Under the pieces are notes generated by a model. That model was not told the DNA's origin and searched no databases. It was given only the letters and a program-made list of their open reading frames with translations. The position numbers and the translations under genes were made by a program. From an uncultured Verrucomicrobiota bacterium (GTDB lineage Bacteria > Verrucomicrobiota > Verrucomicrobiia > Limisphaerales > UBA8199), in the NCBI GenBank assembly GCA_903873945.1, contig CAIQQM010000233.1:1-46751 (forward strand): a stretch of 46,751 nt of DNA, written 5' to 3'. Shown piece after piece: positions 8,305 to 17,427 of the stretch (position 1 is its first letter; every line of letters begins with the position of its first letter).

Positions 8305-9906
8305 ATGGCGAAAAAACTTTCCAGGCTCAAGCAAGCACGAACGGACACCCGGGCGCCTCTAAGTGAGAAGGCGTTTCTATCATACACCGGACTTCCCAAG
8401 CTGCATAAATTTTTGCATTTCTGGCTATTGGTCTGGAAAAGCTTTTCGCGTAATCGTTGTCCGGTACGCGCTTCCGCCCTCGCTTACGCTACGTTGCTGG
8501 CCCTCATTCCGATGTTGGCGGTAGTGATGAGCATTACCAGCAGCTTTCTCAAGAAAGAAGGAGAAGAGCGCATAGATCAGCTCATCGTGAAATTTGTCTC
8601 GACGATTACGCCGGCGGAGGTGAGCAACACGAATACCTTTGCGGGCCCGATCAGTCTGACCGGCGAAACGACGGGAGAGTCCGGCGTAACGAACGCAGCG
8701 GCTGATTTTGCCGGAGCCGCCGGAACCAGGGAAGAAATCAAAGCGAGCGCGCTTTCATCCTTTGCGGAAGCAGAGCCGGGAGTGAAAGCCCGGCGGGCGA
8801 TTGCGCGCAATATTAACGAGTTCGTTCAGAACACGCGTAGCGGCCCATTGGGCGTGACCGGCAGTGTGCTGCTGATCTTTGTGGCCATCTCGATGCTGAG
8901 CCGGATTGAGGAAACCTTCAATGACATTTGGGGTGTCGCACGCGGGCGAAGCTGGTTTATGCGGGTTGTGTTGTACTGGGGCGTTCTGAGCCTCGTGCCG
9001 ATTCTGGTGGTCGTGGCAGTGGGCCTTGCCAAAGGGCGGCACCTGGAATGGACCAAAGAGCTGCTGACCACAATGCCCGGCATCGGCGGCTTTGTTTTCC
9101 AACTCCTGCCCGTTGTGATTTTGTGCGCTGCTTTCGCGCTGTTTTACATGCTCATCCCGAACACTAAAGTGCATTGGCGGGCGGCGTTCGCCGGCGGTGC
9201 CGTGAGTGGCACCCTCTTTCACCTGAACAATGCCGTAAGCGTGCTTTACTTTTCGCGTGTCGTATCCAATAGCCGGATCTACGGCAGTCTCGGCCTCATC
9301 CTGGTGTTCATGATCGGACTGTACCTTTCTTGGCTGATTCTGCTGTTCGGCGCGCAAGTGGCCTATGCCTTTCAAAACCGGGCAATATACTTCGAGGAGA
9401 AGCAGGTCGAGAACGTCAACCAGCGCGGGCGCGAATTTATCGCACTGCGGCTTATGACCTGCCTTTGCTGGCGGTTCCGGCAGGGAGAGTCGCCGCCCAC
9501 GATCGTGGACATTTCCGAGGCGCTGAGTGTGCCGACGCGATTGATCCAGCAAATCATGCAAACACTTGTTGCGGCGCGGCTGGTTGTGGAAACAGCCGGC
9601 GGTGAAGCGGCGTACCTGCCGGCGCGTCCACTCGAAAGCATCACGTGCCACGATGTCCTGTTCGCAATGCGAGCTGGCCAGGGCCAGGAGTTGGACACTC
9701 GTGACGAACCCGCGCGAAATGAGGTTTATGGTGAGTTCCAGCGGATTCAAGAAGCTGAGCGCCAAGCTGCAACTTCGGTGACCATGCTGGCGCTGGTTGA
9801 CCGGACCCAGGCACAAGTGCAGGATCAAAACATGAAAGCACTGGCTGGCCCGCCTGGCAGGAGCGTTAGAGTCCCCCGAGCGACCTTACGGACTTACCAC
9901 GATTAG
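8305..9906 (+). CDS. YihY/BrkB-family membrane protein with C-terminal winged-helix-like domain
   Basis: Integral membrane protein of the YihY/virulence factor BrkB family. Members have about six helices and no settled function, despite old annotation as ribonuclease BN. The family blocks are clear: the ASALAYATLLALIPML segment, SRIEETFNDIWGV, and VHWRAAFAGGAVSGTLFHL. The loop after the first helix is unusually long (about residues 85-185, Gly/Ala/Thr-rich). The last 150 residues form a soluble extension with a winged-helix look (TIVDISEALSVPTRLIQQIM). The ATG at 8305 is preferred over the GTG at 8254, which would add 17 residues. Its 3' end overlaps the convergent HAD gene by 41 nt. Confidence 0.85.
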   Translation: MAKKLSRLKQARTDTRAPLSEKAFLSYTGLPKLHKFLHFWLLVWKSFSRNRCPVRASALAYATLLALIPMLAVVMSITSSFLKKEGEERIDQLIVKFVSTITPAEVSNTNTFAGPISLTGETTGESGVTNAAADFAGAAGTREEIKASALSSFAEAEPGVKARRAIARNINEFVQNTRSGPLGVTGSVLLIFVAISMLSRIEETFNDIWGVARGRSWFMRVVLYWGVLSLVPILVVVAVGLAKGRHLEWTKELLTTMPGIGGFVFQLLPVVILCAAFALFYMLIPNTKVHWRAAFAGGAVSGTLFHLNNAVSVLYFSRVVSNSRIYGSLGLILVFMIGLYLSWLILLFGAQVAYAFQNRAIYFEEKQVENVNQRGREFIALRLMTCLCWRFRQGESPPTIVDISEALSVPTRLIQQIMQTLVAARLVVETAGGEAAYLPARPLESITCHDVLFAMRAGQGQELDTRDEPARNEVYGEFQRIQEAERQAATSVTMLALVDRTQAQVQDQNMKALAGPPGRSVRVPRATLRTYHD

Positions 9907-10300
9907 GAACCATTTGGATAGCCCTATCATCGTAAAAGCGAATAAGATTGTAATCTTTCCGGTTCGTCACTTCTAGACGCCCCAGCCCGTGCTTCTCTGT
10001 CCAGGCTTGCACCACCGGAATGCTCTCGGGCTCGCAGGCTCTCGCTGAGAATATTTTAACGGTCACACCTGCCTGCAGGAGGCTCTTGACCAGGGCGATC
10101 ATTTCCGGAATCGGCTCGCCGAGGGGATAAGGAGATTGAAAATGGCCGGCAGCATCGTCCCGGGAAAGAGTTCCATCCAGATCGACGCCAATCCATTGTT
10201 CCTGCGTGACCAAGACGGGCTCCGCGCCGGGATCAAGCACAACCCAGTTGCCCGAATTGCCGTTTCCGTCGCTGTCCTTTTGAATTTGCAGTGGTCCCAT
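9866..10300 (-). CDS. HAD-superfamily hydrolase-like protein
   Basis: Small protein (144 aa) with the HAD motif I GVDLDGTLS, where the two aspartates are the nucleophile and the acid/base. A motif II-like region (VKIFSARA) follows, then a late FYDDRAIQM segment resembling motif IV. This resembles small HAD phosphatases or polynucleotide-phosphatase-like proteins; the substrate is unknown. The ATG at 10300 is used; a GTG at 10324 would add eight residues, and neither has a clear ribosome-binding site. The 3' end overlaps the convergent YihY gene. It lies about 95 nt downstream of the helicase gene on the same strand. Confidence 0.65.
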   Translation of the reverse strand: MGPLQIQKDSDGNGNSGNWVVLDPGAEPVLVTQEQWIGVDLDGTLSRDDAAGHFQSPYPLGEPIPEMIALVKSLLQAGVTVKIFSARACEPESIPVVQAWTEKHGLGRLEVTNRKDYNLIRFYDDRAIQMVPNRGKSVRSLGGL

Positions 10301-10396
10301 GCCTGAGTTTGCCCGCTTATTCACGAAAAAGAAAATGAAATTGAATCACGGGAAATGGGAACCAGGCCGTTTTCAACAGAATTTACCCGTTCGGTT

Positions 10397-12937
10397 TTAC
10401 CCCAGACTCCCAATCCGCATTAACCGCAGGACTGGCTCCCCGTTTGTCTTTGACTGAGCCAAGTCTACTTCGAATTCAGCCACCCAATCATTGTGCTCTT
10501 CCGGATCAACCAGTATCTGCTGGACACGCCACGTGCGATTGTCTTGCGCGGTAGTCACGTAAGTGTGGCGAGAGTTTCGCGCGTTGGGATCTAGGCAGAT
10601 GCGCGTGTGCTCGGTGTAGTAAGCCTTCAGCGCCTGCTCCAATCGCCCGGCTGTCCAGGCTTGGCCCTCGGGGTCCTGCAGCGAGCTCAAATGACCAAGC
10701 GCCTGATCAAAGTCGATATTCACCAAACCGCGCAGAACACTGAAGATGCGATTTCGAATAGAAGAGGTGAAAGCCTTTGTGTCGTGGGTGACGTCTTGCT
10801 CGGCATTCTCCGCTCTCGGCGGCCCCGCCTCTTTGACCTCGGCGCGCTGATAATTCGGGTCGCGCATCTTTTCCCATTCATCTAGGAGGCTTGAATCCAC
10901 CTGCCGAATCATCACCCCGAGGTAGAGTTCAGTGTCTCGAACCGTTTCGGTCTTGGCCATGTCCGGAACAGTCTGGGCGAGCACCTTATACACGCCGTTC
11001 AGGTGTCTTAGCAGAAGGCCTTCGGCGCGCTGTAGCTCGTAATCCCGGATGTAATCCGAAAAGGACCGGAAATTCTCGAACATCTCGCGCGCGATGGATT
11101 TAGGCCGGATATTCTCCTGGCCGACCCATGGATGTTTGGCTGCAAACGCGTTGAAAGTGGAATAGATGAATTCGCGGTTCGGTTTGGGGTATTCGAGCTT
11201 TTCGAGCTCTTCCATCCGCTCTTCGTATTCCACGCCGTCCATTTTCATCTCGGCCATCTTCTGGCTTTTGATTTTATCGAGTTGTTTGCGAAGGATAAGT
11301 TCAGGGTCTTCGAGGATGGATTCCACCAACGTAAGCAGGACCAGCGCGTAATCCGGCGCTTGCGGATCAATAAGCGGTATGGTTTCGAGCAGATACAGCG
11401 AAAGCGTTTGATTCATCGAAAAATCGTCCTGCAGCTCGAGATCAACGCGTAGGTAGGCGCCATCTTCGGTCATGGGGATAAACTCGATGATCTTTCGGTC
11501 TATGAGCGAACGGAACAGTTGCCAGGCTCGCTGAGCGTGCTCCTTTTTGGCCTTGGGCGTTTCGTGGCAGTCGCGAATTAACCTTTGCATTGCCCGGCAC
11601 CCGTCACCCTTTCGGCTCAGGACATTCAGCAACATTCCGTGCGTAACCTGGAAGCGGGAGGTCAACCGCTCCGGCTGCGCGTGGATGAGGCGAAGGAATG
11701 TTTGCTTATCCCAGTTGACGAAGTTCTTCTCCGGCGGCTTTCGCTTGACCGACTTCCTACCGTCTTTGGCAGCTTTTTCGTCCAGTTTGATGTTCTCGAT
11801 CGCGTGCTCGGGCGCCTGTGCTACGACCCAGCCACGATCATCAAATCCTTTCCGACCGGCGCGGCCGGAGATCTGGTGAAAGTCGCGCGCGCTCAGAATT
11901 CCGGTTTTTTGGCCATCGAATTTGCAGAGCCGGGTAAAAAGTGCTGTGCGGATAGGCATATTAATACCGGCCCCCAGTGTGTCCGTGCCACAAATTACCT
12001 TGAGAAGACCATTCTGAGTCAGTTGCTCGATCAAAACCCGGTATTTCGGCAGGAGACCTGCATGGTGCAACCCGATGCCGTGTTTAAGCCACCTCCGAAT
12101 GTCGGGTCCATAGGGACTGGTGAATTTGAATCCTTCGAGCGCATGACCGATGGCGTTTTTTTCCTCGCGCGTGCAGACATTGATGCTGGTGAAATCCTGA
12201 GCGCTTTGCGCGGCCTCCAGTTGCGTGAAATGCACCACGTAAACGGGGCTTTTGCCTTCGCTCACGAGCCGTTCCAACGTTTTGGCGAGTGGAATTTCCG
12301 AATACGCAAATTCGAGCGGAACCGGGCGGTCGTTGGATCGGATCGTGACGGTTGTCCGACCGTTTCGTTTAGTAAGTTCCTCCTCGAAAAAGGTGGTCTC
12401 GCCGAGGGTCGCTGACATCAACAGGAATCTTGCCTGCGGCAGGGTCAAAAGCGGCACTTGCCAGGCCGCGCCTCTCTCCCGATCGGCGTAGTAATGGAAT
12501 TCATCCATGATTACTTCCTGAAAGTTGACCTTGGCCCCTTCACGAAGTGCGATATTCGCCAGGATTTCTGCCGTGCAACACAGGATCGGCGCATCACGGT
12601 TCACCGAGGCGTCGCCCGTGCTTAGACCAACGTTATCCGGGCCGAATTCACGGCACAGCGCCATCCATTTCTCGTTCACCAGCGCTTTGATCGGGCAGGT
12701 GTAAACCGAGCGCTTGCCTTGGGCCAGAGCCTTGAACTGAACGGATGCCGCTACGAGCGACTTGCCTGAGCTGGTGGGCGTGTTCAAAATGACATTCTTC
12801 TCTTCGAACAGCTCCAGAATGGCCGATTCTTGGGCAGGATAAAGCTGCAACCGCTTGCTTTGCGTGTATTCGAGAAACTGCCCCAGAAGGACATCATTGC
12901 TCGGGTGAGACTCCCGGGGTATCAGGTCGTATAGCAT
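10397..12937 (-). CDS. Ski2-like DEAD/DEAH helicase with DUF3516 C-terminal region
   Basis: Superfamily 2 RNA/DNA helicase. Motif I is TPTSSGKS (about 53-60), motif II DEFH (D145-H148), motif III SAT, and motif [14 protein letters not shown], which is typical of the Ski2/Mtr4/HelY group. The C-terminal half (about residues 400-846) matches the DUF3516 arrangement found in bacterial and actinobacterial relatives. Likely role: ATP-dependent RNA unwinding or RNP remodelling; the true substrate is unknown. The ATG at 12937 is preferred over a GTG at 12946. It is divergent from the acetate-kinase-family gene across about 190 nt. Confidence 0.85.
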   Translation of the reverse strand: MLYDLIPRESHPSNDVLLGQFLEYTQSKRLQLYPAQESAILELFEEKNVILNTPTSSGKSLVAASVQFKALAQGKRSVYTCPIKALVNEKWMALCREFGPDNVGLSTGDASVNRDAPILCCTAEILANIALREGAKVNFQEVIMDEFHYYADRERGAAWQVPLLTLPQARFLLMSATLGETTFFEEELTKRNGRTTVTIRSNDRPVPLEFAYSEIPLAKTLERLVSEGKSPVYVVHFTQLEAAQSAQDFTSINVCTREEKNAIGHALEGFKFTSPYGPDIRRWLKHGIGLHHAGLLPKYRVLIEQLTQNGLLKVICGTDTLGAGINMPIRTALFTRLCKFDGQKTGILSARDFHQISGRAGRKGFDDRGWVVAQAPEHAIENIKLDEKAAKDGRKSVKRKPPEKNFVNWDKQTFLRLIHAQPERLTSRFQVTHGMLLNVLSRKGDGCRAMQRLIRDCHETPKAKKEHAQRAWQLFRSLIDRKIIEFIPMTEDGAYLRVDLELQDDFSMNQTLSLYLLETIPLIDPQAPDYALVLLTLVESILEDPELILRKQLDKIKSQKMAEMKMDGVEYEERMEELEKLEYPKPNREFIYSTFNAFAAKHPWVGQENIRPKSIAREMFENFRSFSDYIRDYELQRAEGLLLRHLNGVYKVLAQTVPDMAKTETVRDTELYLGVMIRQVDSSLLDEWEKMRDPNYQRAEVKEAGPPRAENAEQDVTHDTKAFTSSIRNRIFSVLRGLVNIDFDQALGHLSSLQDPEGQAWTAGRLEQALKAYYTEHTRICLDPNARNSRHTYVTTAQDNRTWRVQQILVDPEEHNDWVAEFEVDLAQSKTNGEPVLRLMRIGSLG

Positions 12938-13128
12938 CAAAGCCACGGTAAGGGCAGTCTACCAGCAGGGCGCAGCAATGAGAAGGGCTGAGAATACCCG
13001 AACATCCGCAATGGGTTGGGAAAAGGCGAGTCGCGGAATTTACGAAAGCCGGCTGCAGGCTTTTTCCCTCTGGAAATCCTTTACGGTATTTGTGCCTTGG
13101 TGGCATGCTCGATCGAAAGCAGAATAAT

Positions 13129-14346
13129 ATGAGCGTGTTCGTAATCAACGCTGGCTCAACGAGTCTGAAATTCGGATTGTTCGACAACCTTACTCTGCAA
13201 CCTTCTGTAACGGGGGAAATTGACTGGGCGGATGGTGACCGGGAAAGAGCGATGCTGGTTTGTCGGCCCCGAAATGCCGCTCCTGAGCGCAGCCGCGTGT
13301 CGGTGCCGAACGACCGTGCAGCCGCGGCTTGTGCCCTGCGCGTCGTGGTTGCTCGCTCGATCCCCCCATCGCCTATCACAGCAGTTGGACATCGCGTTGT
13401 CCACGGTGGCACGGACTTTCGCGGAAGCGTTGTGATCGACAGCAAAGTCAAAGTTGCTATTGCACGGTTAGGAGATTTGGCTCCGCTACACAATCCAGCG
13501 GCCCTGGAAGGGATCGAGGAGGTGGAAGCAGCCTTGCCGCGTGTGCCTCAGATAGCGGTCTTCGACACGGCGTTCTACTCGGATTTGCCGCCTAGAGCCT
13601 ATGTGTACCCTCTTCCTTATGAATGGCACAAAGAATGGGGCATACGTCGGTTTGGCTTTCACGGGCTCAGCCACGCCTATTGTGCCAGCCGGGCCGCGCA
13701 GCTCTTGGGAAAAGATCCCGCTCAACTCCGGCTCGTGAGCTGCCATTTGGGCGGCGGTTGCTCAGCCACGGCTGTACGCGGCGGTGTTGCCGTAGCTACG
13801 ACCATGGGATTTAGTCCGCTCGACGGACTGATGATGGGCACGCGTTCCGGTTCCATTGACCCGGGAATCCTGATCTATTTGCAGCGGCAGCACCGACTGA
13901 CTCTTGACGGGCTCGATCACGCACTTAACTATTCGTCAGGCCTGTTGGGAGTTTCAGGCATCTCAGCCGACCTCACCCGGGTTGTGGAGGCTGCGGCCCA
14001 AGGAAATGAGCGCGCCCGGCTGGCTTTTGAAATGTTCACTGACAGGGTCCGGTCCGCTGTTGGCGCGCTCGCTACGACGCTCGGCGGCCTCGACGCCTTG
14101 GTTTTCACAGACCGCGTGGGCGAGCACAGCGCGCTTTTGCGAAGGAGTGTTTGTGAGGGTTTGGAATTCATCGGGTTGCAACTCGACCAGGCTCGCAACC
14201 TGAATCCTCCGGCTGACTCTGACGTCGCCACGGCTGACTCGAGAGCGCGGATTCTCGTGGTCCATACGCAAGAGGAATTGATGGTTGCCCGTGAAGTGTT
14301 GTGCGTTGTTCGCGGTTGGCAGGGTGCTGTCAACCCTTTGAATTAA
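13129..14346 (+). CDS. Acetate/propionate kinase family protein, atypical
   Basis: ASKHA-fold carboxylate kinase of 405 residues, the normal length. Family signatures are present: VINAGSTSLKF at the N-terminus, VGHRVVHGG, FDTAF, GFHGLSH, and MGTRSGSIDPGI. Acetate kinases interconvert acetate plus ATP with acetyl phosphate plus ADP. Two nucleotide-site blocks differ from the textbook form: HLGNG is HLGGG, as in butyrate kinases, and GGIGEN is DRVGEH. The terminal NEEL block is QEEL, keeping the metal-binding glutamate. It may therefore use another acid or phosphoryl donor, or be weakly active. No phosphotransacetylase gene is nearby. The ATG at 13129 fits the family start; the open frame begins earlier, at 13090. 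Confidence 0.85.
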   Translation: MSVFVINAGSTSLKFGLFDNLTLQPSVTGEIDWADGDRERAMLVCRPRNAAPERSRVSVPNDRAAAACALRVVVARSIPPSPITAVGHRVVHGGTDFRGSVVIDSKVKVAIARLGDLAPLHNPAALEGIEEVEAALPRVPQIAVFDTAFYSDLPPRAYVYPLPYEWHKEWGIRRFGFHGLSHAYCASRAAQLLGKDPAQLRLVSCHLGGGCSATAVRGGVAVATTMGFSPLDGLMMGTRSGSIDPGILIYLQRQHRLTLDGLDHALNYSSGLLGVSGISADLTRVVEAAAQGNERARLAFEMFTDRVRSAVGALATTLGGLDALVFTDRVGEHSALLRRSVCEGLEFIGLQLDQARNLNPPADSDVATADSRARILVVHTQEELMVAREVLCVVRGWQGAVNPLN

Positions 14347-14429
14347 CCACCGTATGGGCATGTCCAGGCAGCCGAAGTTTATCTTTCTAACCTGTTTTTT
14401 TGGATTAAATTCTGTGGCAGCGAATCACT

Positions 14430-15071
14430 ATGGCACCGTTAGCTTCTGAACCTGTACTCTCTTTTGGCGTGATCATTCTGGCTGCCGGGCAATCCCGGCG
14501 AATGGGGCGACCTAAGTTGCTGCTGTCTTGGGGTGAAACGTCGGTGTTGGGCCACTTGGTTGCTCAGTGGCGAAGTCTGGGGGCGAAACAAATCACCGCA
14601 GTTTGTGCCCCGGCCGACGAGGCGATGAAGACCGAAATGGACCGTATCGGGTTTGCCGTACAGCAGCGGATTATTAACCCTGCTCCTGGGCGCGGCATGT
14701 TCAGCTCCATTCAATCCGCCGCACTATGGCCGGAATGGAGCCAGGACCTAACTCATTGGGTAATTGTTTTGGGAGACCAACCCCAATTGCGCTCTGAGAC
14801 GTTACAAGCCCTGATCCGGTTTAGCGTCACGCGGCCCTTAAAAGTCTGCCAGCCGAGATACGCCGGTCACCGGCAGCACCCGGTCGTGTTGCCCCGGCAG
14901 GTTTTCGCTCGACTGGCCTTGTCGACCGCCGCCGACCTCAACGAATTCCTCGGTTCCTGCGAGGGCGACTATTGCGATCTCGATGATCCCGGGCTGGATT
15001 TGGACATCGACAGGCCGGAGGATTATCAAAAGGCGTTGGGTCTGGCGGGGCTGGGGGATTCAAAAGGGTGA
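14430..15071 (+). CDS. MobA/MocA-like nucleotidyltransferase
   Basis: Rossmann-like NTP transferase of 213 residues. The nucleotide-binding signature LAAGQSRRMGRPKLLL lies near the N-terminus. A catalytic aspartate block (VIVLGDQPQL) and an HPVVLP segment follow, as in molybdenum-cofactor cytidylyl/guanylyltransferases (MocA/MobA). It could serve molybdopterin cofactor maturation. No molybdoenzyme or other cofactor gene lies nearby, so the substrate remains open. It follows the acetate-kinase-family gene after about 83 nt. Confidence 0.78.
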   Translation: MAPLASEPVLSFGVIILAAGQSRRMGRPKLLLSWGETSVLGHLVAQWRSLGAKQITAVCAPADEAMKTEMDRIGFAVQQRIINPAPGRGMFSSIQSAALWPEWSQDLTHWVIVLGDQPQLRSETLQALIRFSVTRPLKVCQPRYAGHRQHPVVLPRQVFARLALSTAADLNEFLGSCEGDYCDLDDPGLDLDIDRPEDYQKALGLAGLGDSKG

Positions 15072-15179
15072 AGCCTTGATCCGAATGTTTGTGCGGTTGC
15101 GCAAGCAGGTAGCTGGTTTTCAATCATAGCGGATAAATTTTGTTCGCCTGCCCGCCGCGTTTTTGCATATTCTCCTGAG

Positions 15180-16061
15180 ATGAATTCGATGACGGGTTAT
15201 GGGCGCGGAGAGTGCTCTCAGGATGGCTTCAAGATTACGGTGGAGCTGAGCTCGGTGAACCGCAAGCAGAGCGAAATTTCCGTGAACCTGCCGCGGGAGA
15301 TGGAAATGGTTGAGGCGCAAATCCGCGACCGGATCAACCGTTCCATTTCCCGCGGCCGGCTCACCGTCCGGGTATCGCTGCATGCAGGCGCAGGCAGGTT
15401 ATCGGCGTTAATGCACCTCAATGTGCCGCTGGCCAAAGCCTACGCGCGGGAGTTGAGCCGTCTTTCCAGACAGCTCCATCTGCCCGGGCCCGTGACGCTC
15501 GATCAGTTGGCCCGCGCACCGGGCGTTTTTCAGACGGATGAGGAAATTGCCGTCGAGGAAGATTTCTGGCCCGCGGTTGAGAAGGCTCTGAATAAAGCGC
15601 TCTCCGGGTTGCTGAAAATGCGTAAGCGGGAAGGGAGGCATTTGGAGCAGGACTTGACGAAACGCGTTGCGGTGATGCGCGGAGCCGTGACTCACATTCA
15701 GAAACACGCGCCGCAGGTCGCCAGGCGGTATCGCCAGCAACTCCTGGAACGCATCGGAAACGCAGGCTTGGAGGTGCCCGGTACGGCAGACGATCGCCTG
15801 CTGAAGGAAGTGGTTTATTTTGCTGACCGTTCCGATATTTCGGAGGAGTTGACGCGTCTGCAAAGTCATTTCCAGCAATTCGAGGATTGCCGCACAGCTC
15901 GGGAGCCGGTGGGGCGCACGCTCGACTTCCTCGCACAGGAGATGAATCGAGAGGTTAACACCATCGGCTCCAAGGCTAACGACAGCCTGATTTCGCGCAA
16001 GGTTGTGACCCTCAAAGCAGAGTTGGAAAAATTTCGTGAACAGGCGCAGAATGTCGAATGA
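15180..16061 (+). CDS. yicC: YicC/YloC family endoribonuclease
   Basis: The protein (293 aa) starts with the family hallmark MNSMTGYGRG, followed by ELSSVNRK. It ends with the conserved DUF1732 block, including REVNTIGSKANDS. YicC/YloC proteins are endoribonucleases involved in RNA turnover. The stop overlaps the gmk start (ATGATGA at 16058-16064), giving the common yicC-gmk pair and probable translational coupling. The ATG at 15189 (M4) is an alternative start. Confidence 0.93.
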   Translation: MNSMTGYGRGECSQDGFKITVELSSVNRKQSEISVNLPREMEMVEAQIRDRINRSISRGRLTVRVSLHAGAGRLSALMHLNVPLAKAYARELSRLSRQLHLPGPVTLDQLARAPGVFQTDEEIAVEEDFWPAVEKALNKALSGLLKMRKREGRHLEQDLTKRVAVMRGAVTHIQKHAPQVARRYRQQLLERIGNAGLEVPGTADDRLLKEVVYFADRSDISEELTRLQSHFQQFEDCRTAREPVGRTLDFLAQEMNREVNTIGSKANDSLISRKVVTLKAELEKFREQAQNVE

Positions 16062-16726
16062 TGAATGTTGAGACTCATGAGTCGAGGACCGAGAGCCAGC
16101 CCAAAGCGGCGGTGACCGCCAGCCCTTTGCTCGTGGTTATTTCCGCGCCTTCGGGCGGCGGTAAGACTACCATCTGCCGGCAGTTGCTCGCCGCCCGGCC
16201 CCAGATGACCCGGGCGGTCACCTGTACCACCCGCCCACCCCGTGAAGGGGAGCAGGACGAGGTGGATTATTATTTTCTGGACGCCGGGTCGTTTCTCAAG
16301 CGTGTGCAGGCCGGTAATTTCCTCGAGCATGCCACGGTTTATGGACACAGTTACGGCATTCTTAAGGCCGAGGTGCTTGGCAAACTGCGGCAGGGCAAGG
16401 ATGTCTTGCTTAATGTGGATGTTCAGGGTGCGGCGACAATTCGCGAGAAAGCCCTGGAAGACGCCGAGTTGAAACGGGCGCTGGTCACCGCCTTTTTGAC
16501 GCCGCCTTCTCTTCGGGTGTTGGAAAAACGGCTGAAAAATCGCGGCACCGATTTGCCTGCGGTCATTCAAAAGCGGTTGAGCGTCGCGCGTCAGGAGGTG
16601 GCCCAATGGAAAAACTTTGACTACTTGCTCATTAGCACGAGCATCCAGGAGGACTTGCGGCTAATGCTGGCAATTATCGAAGCGGAAAAGTTGCGGTCAT
16701 CGCGAGTGCAGGCGCCTGAATTTTGA
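16058..16726 (+). CDS. gmk: Guanylate kinase
   Basis: Phosphorylates GMP to GDP in purine nucleotide synthesis. The P-loop SAPSGGGKTT lies at about residues 29-38 after a variable N-terminal tail of about 24 residues. The GMP-binding part has TTRPPREGE and DYYF, with NFLEHATVYGHSYG and VDVQGAATIR downstream. At 222 residues it is slightly longer than usual because of the N-terminal tail. It overlaps yicC by four nt and is followed closely by coaC. The rpoZ gene often found after gmk is absent here. Confidence 0.95.
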   Translation: MMNVETHESRTESQPKAAVTASPLLVVISAPSGGGKTTICRQLLAARPQMTRAVTCTTRPPREGEQDEVDYYFLDAGSFLKRVQAGNFLEHATVYGHSYGILKAEVLGKLRQGKDVLLNVDVQGAATIREKALEDAELKRALVTAFLTPPSLRVLEKRLKNRGTDLPAVIQKRLSVARQEVAQWKNFDYLLISTSIQEDLRLMLAIIEAEKLRSSRVQAPEF

Positions 16727-16746
16727 TCTCGGCCAGCTAACGAACT

Positions 16747-17301
16747 ATGAGCAATGGTAAACATATTGTATTGGGTGTGACCGGCTCCATCGCCGCTCAC
16801 AAGGCTGTCGATCTTGCGAGCTTGCTCGCGAAACAAGGTTGTGACGTGCGTGTGGTCATGACTGCAGATGCACTTCGCTTCGTCACGGATTTGCCCTTTA
16901 AGACGTTGTCCCACCACCCGGTCGTAACGGATTTGTATGATGAAAAGGAAGCGTGGAAACCCTCCCACGTCGATCTTGCCGATGAGGCCAATCTGCTTCT
17001 GATTGCCCCGGCTACGGCTAATACGATCGCCAAAATGGCGCTCGGTATCGCCAATGATGCGCTGAGTTGCGTGGCGTTGGCGCTTAATCACCGGGCCAAA
17101 ATCCTCATTGCGCCGGCCATGAATGGAAAAATGTGGATGCATCCAGCCACACAGCAGAACGTTACCTTGCTCAAGGCGCGTGGTGCGGAATTTATCGGCC
17201 CGGATGCTGGCCTGCTTTCTTGCGGGTATGAAGGGATTGGCCGGCTGTGGCCTGTGGAAAAAGTTGCGGAACGTGCTTTGGCGTTGCTTCGTCAAGAATG
17301 A
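16747..17301 (+). CDS. coaC: Phosphopantothenoylcysteine decarboxylase (CoaC flavoprotein domain only)
   Basis: FMN-dependent HFCD-family decarboxylase converting phosphopantothenoylcysteine to phosphopantetheine in CoA synthesis. Seen are VTGSIAAHKA for FMN binding, the catalytic histidine in SHVDLA, the APAMN motif, and the substrate-clamp cysteine in LSCGYEGIGRL. Most bacteria have a CoaBC fusion of about 400 residues. This ORF is 184 residues and stops right after the CoaC domain, so CoaB must be encoded elsewhere. It lies 20 nt after gmk. Confidence 0.88.
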   Translation: MSNGKHIVLGVTGSIAAHKAVDLASLLAKQGCDVRVVMTADALRFVTDLPFKTLSHHPVVTDLYDEKEAWKPSHVDLADEANLLLIAPATANTIAKMALGIANDALSCVALALNHRAKILIAPAMNGKMWMHPATQQNVTLLKARGAEFIGPDAGLLSCGYEGIGRLWPVEKVAERALALLRQE

Positions 17302-17379
17302 AACTGGCGGATGGCGTTTGAGCCTGTCACCCGCAGCGTCCCATCTTCGCTGTTTTCTTTCTCAGTGAGACAAGCGGTG

Positions 17380-17402
17380 GGATCGGTCGGGCAGGCCGAT
17401 CC
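17380..17402 (+). other. Hairpin before the histidine kinase gene
   Basis: Inverted repeat GGATCGG (17380-17386) and CCGATCC (17396-17402) with a 9-nt loop, followed by a pyrimidine-rich CTTTCCC without a proper T-run. It lies in the coaC to kinase gap, about 25 nt before the chosen ATG. It may be a weak attenuator or leader structure. Confidence 0.3.
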
Positions 17403-17427
17403 TTTCCCGCTCTCTGCGGGGTTAATT

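Noticed and set aside
8755..9828. Minus-strand ORF of 357 codons
   Set aside because: Antisense to the YihY/BrkB gene, rich in His, Gln and Arg with no motif; a high-GC shadow.
13045..13063. Hairpin AAAGCC/GGCTTT followed by two T
   Set aside because: It lies between divergent genes, where no transcript needs to end, and the stem is only six bp.
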